DNA from: a virus
Strand: one strand, 5' to 3'
IMG/VR virus record: IMGVR_UViG_3300046524_000221
Location: 1 to 21,724 of that record
DNA: 21,724 nucleotides
Below, one piece after another: positions 19,551-21,724 of this stretch. The notes under the pieces are model-generated. The model saw only the letters and a program-made list of their open reading frames with translations. It was not told the origin of the DNA and ran no database searches. The stretch's first letter is position 1. Every line of letters begins with the position of its first letter. The position numbers and the translations under genes are program-made.

Positions 19551-21724
19551 ATGAGAGTTGATCGGAAGTTCACCGTTGCAGGGCAGTCGCCCTATAGCGG
19601 CATCGAGTTTCGGAAGGCGACCAGCGAAATCCGCAAGCCGGATGGCACGGTCGTGTTCCGCATGGAAAATATCGAGGTGCCTGCGGCGTGGTCGCAGGTT
19701 GCCGTAGACGTGCTTGCGCAGAAGTATTTCCGCAAGGCCGGCGTCCCGCACAACCTGATGCGCGATGACAGCGAGCCGATCGTCCCGACCTGGCTGCGTC
19801 GCAACTACGGCGCACCATACCCCGCCGATCAAGAAGCGCAGCACACCGGACCCGAAATGTCCGCCAAGCAGGTGTTCAATCGCCTCGCCGGCTGTTGGAC
19901 CTATTGGGCGTGGAAGGGTGGCTACTTCAACGAGTCCATGAGCACCCACGTCACTCGGGCCGACCTGAACAGCTCCGCTGAAGCCAATGCGCTCGCGTTC
20001 TACGACGAGCTGGTGTTCATGCTTGCCAGCCAGATGATCGCACCGAACAGCCCGCAGTGGTTCAACACGGGTTTGCATTGGGCATACGGCATCGATGGGC
20101 CAGCTCAGGGTCACTACTACTTCGATCCCGACGTGGTTTCTTCGATCACCGTCGAAAACGGTTTCCCGGCATCTGACCCGGTGATGGGTAAGCTGATGGC
20201 TTCGGCCTCGTCTTACGAGCGACCGCAGCCGCACGCCTGTTTCATCCAGTCGATCGGCGACAACCTCGTCGAGGATGGCGGCATCATGGACCTGTGGGTC
20301 CGCGAGGCTCGCCTGTTCAAGTACGGCTCCGGCACCGGCACCAACTTCTCCAACCTTCGCGGGACCGGCGAGAAGCTGTCCGGCGGTGGCACGTCATCAG
20401 GCCTGATGTCGTTCCTCAAGATCGGCGACCGCGCTGCTGGCGCCATCAAGTCGGGCGGCACCACTCGCCGCGCTGCCAAGATGGTCGTGATCGATATCGA
20501 CCATCCAGACGTTGAAGCCCTGATCGACTGGAAGGTCGAGGAAGAGCAGAAGGTCGCCGCGCTGGTTGCTGGTTCGAAGTCGATTAATAAGGCCATGCAG
20601 GCCATCAACGACGCCGTTGCTGACGGCCACGAGTTCGACCCGAGCGAGAACGAGGCACTGCGCAAAGCGATCCGCGACGCCCGCCGCGCCAACGTGCCGG
20701 ACACCTACATCAACCGCGCTCTGCAGATGATGCGGAATGGGGAAGATCCGACCAAGTTCCCGGTGTTCGATACGGACTGGCAGTCTCAGGCCTATGAGAC
20801 GGTGTCGGGTCAGAACTCGAACAACACCGTGTCGGTCACCGACCAGTTCATGCGTGCCAGCGAGAACCCGAACGCACAGTTCGATCTGAAGGGGCGCATC
20901 ACTGGTGATGTGATGAAGCGAGTGAATGCCTACGATCTGTGGGACAAGATCGCCTTTGCGGCGTGGCAGTCTGCTGATCCGGGTCTGCACTTCAACACGA
21001 CAATGAATGACTGGCACACCTGCCCGGCCGGTGGTCGCATCCGCGCGTCCAATCCGTGCTCGGAATACATGTTCCTCGACGACACCGCCTGCAACCTGGC
21101 GTCAGCGAACCTGATCAAGTTCCTCAAGAACGGTCAGTTCGACACCGTCGCGTTCGAGCATGTCTGCCGGCTGTTCACCATCGTGCTGGAAGTGTCCATC
21201 TATATGGCGCAGTTCCCGTCGAAGGAGATTGCTCAGTTGTCCTACGACTACCGCACCATCGGTCTTGGCTACGCCAACATCGGCGGTCTGCTGATGACCA
21301 TGGGTCTGCCCTATGACTCTCCGGCTGCTCGGGCTCTCGCTGGTTCGATCACTGCGATCATGACCGCGACCTCCTATCGCACCTCGGCAGAGATGGCGCA
21401 GGAGATGGGTCCGTTCGTGAGGTTCGACGAAAACGCGGATTCGATGCTTCGCGTGATCCACAACCATCGCGCCGCGGCAACGGGTGCGCCGTTCGTGGGG
21501 CTTTCGATCAACCCGCCGTACCTCGATTGGGGTAATCAGCCGCAGAAGAACCTCGCCGAGCGCGCGGCGACGCTATGGAATGAAGCCTACGAGCTGGGCA
21601 GCCGACATGGTTTCCGCAACGCCCAGACGACCGTCATCGCCCCGACCGGGACGATTGGCCTCGTCATGGATTGCGATACCACAGGCATCGAGCCCGACTT
21701 CGCGCTGGTGAAGTTCAAGAAGCT
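19551..21724 (+). CDS. nrdJ: Class II (B12-dependent) ribonucleotide reductase, 3' end outside window
   Basis: The first 724 residues are present and no stop occurs before the window ends. The enzyme makes deoxynucleotides from ribonucleotides using adenosylcobalamin and needs no oxygen and no small subunit. Landmarks are APNSPQWFNTGL, QPHACFIQ with redox Cys230, FKYGSGTGTNFSNLRG, SGQNSNNTVSV, NPCSEYMFLDD with Asn501, Cys503 (thiyl radical) and Glu505, DTACNLAS with redox Cys514, and APTGTIGLVMDCDTTGIEPD near the window end. All active-site residues are intact. From memory the sequence resembles rhizobial NrdJ closely, with insertions around SMSTHVTRADLNSS and after HYYFDPD, so host-to-phage transfer is likely. 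GAGG lies five bases before the ATG. Confidence 0.95.
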   Translation, partial: MRVDRKFTVAGQSPYSGIEFRKATSEIRKPDGTVVFRMENIEVPAAWSQVAVDVLAQKYFRKAGVPHNLMRDDSEPIVPTWLRRNYGAPYPADQEAQHTGPEMSAKQVFNRLAGCWTYWAWKGGYFNESMSTHVTRADLNSSAEANALAFYDELVFMLASQMIAPNSPQWFNTGLHWAYGIDGPAQGHYYFDPDVVSSITVENGFPASDPVMGKLMASASSYERPQPHACFIQSIGDNLVEDGGIMDLWVREARLFKYGSGTGTNFSNLRGTGEKLSGGGTSSGLMSFLKIGDRAAGAIKSGGTTRRAAKMVVIDIDHPDVEALIDWKVEEEQKVAALVAGSKSINKAMQAINDAVADGHEFDPSENEALRKAIRDARRANVPDTYINRALQMMRNGEDPTKFPVFDTDWQSQAYETVSGQNSNNTVSVTDQFMRASENPNAQFDLKGRITGDVMKRVNAYDLWDKIAFAAWQSADPGLHFNTTMNDWHTCPAGGRIRASNPCSEYMFLDDTACNLASANLIKFLKNGQFDTVAFEHVCRLFTIVLEVSIYMAQFPSKEIAQLSYDYRTIGLGYANIGGLLMTMGLPYDSPAARALAGSITAIMTATSYRTSAEMAQEMGPFVRFDENADSMLRVIHNHRAAATGAPFVGLSINPPYLDWGNQPQKNLAERAATLWNEAYELGSRHGFRNAQTTVIAPTGTIGLVMDCDTTGIEPDFALVKFKK

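Noticed and set aside
1-21724. CRISPR array, tRNA, insertion sequence, integrase or attachment site
   Set aside because: No regularly spaced repeats, cloverleaf-like sequence, transposase motifs or recombinase motifs were found by reading both strands, though a short degenerate site could be missed without a search tool.

Overview
This window looks like the early and replication region of a temperate-like tailed phage or prophage of an alphaproteobacterium. Nearly every base is coding. Genes are short and mostly on the + strand, chained by 1-nt (TGATG, TAATG) or 4-nt (ATGA, GTGA, TTGA) overlaps. Recognisable products are phage replication and recombination enzymes. The best clue to host lineage is the class II ribonucleotide reductase at the right edge, which reads like the NrdJ of rhizobia and related Alphaproteobacteria. 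No structural, packaging, lysis, integrase, tRNA or CRISPR features are seen, so the virion and integration genes must lie outside. Genus is not determined.

Layout. (1) 1-1871: a small conserved protein, an ATP-dependent DNA ligase and a winged-helix-like protein. (2) 1852-2283: a divergent XRE regulator and control region. (3) 2283-6226: a UvrD-type helicase, a small protein, a Gp88-like cysteine-rich protein, then five overlapping small orphan genes, the last being a 57-aa gene with a TTG start. (4) 6226-8592: a regulatory island with a Cro-like HTH protein, an unknown helical protein, a bidirectional terminator, a convergent S24-type repressor and a RuvC-like nuclease on the minus strand. 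(5) 8708-11993: the replication core, with an initiator-like protein whose gene contains a candidate origin, a zinc-ribbon protein, a TOPRIM primase-helicase and SSB. (6) 12007-12109: three successive hairpins. (7) 12150-18167: a long operon of orphan genes with a cupin-like protein, a DnaQ-type exonuclease, a YqaJ exonuclease, a candidate annealing protein and a small membrane protein. (8) 18174-21724: an HNH protein, three small genes and nrdJ, which runs off the window.

How it fits together. The initiator-like protein would open the origin. The zinc-ribbon protein and TOPRIM helicase would prime and unwind, and SSB would coat single strands. Ligase, RuvC-like nuclease, YqaJ exonuclease plus partner and the UvrD helicase would process joints, ends and recombination intermediates. 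NrdJ would supply deoxynucleotides. No DNA polymerase is present here, so the host enzyme or a gene outside the window must be used.

The strongest unexplained signal is regulatory. A 16-base element, CTTGATYGAATGCWAA, occurs four times on the + strand, close to the starts of the helicase, Gp88-like, SSB and HNH genes. A second box, TGCTAAY, accompanies three of these and also stands alone near the initiator. Together they suggest a phage-specific regulon. The other leading leads are the out-of-frame split of a T7-gp4-like primase and the repeat cluster inside the initiator gene.
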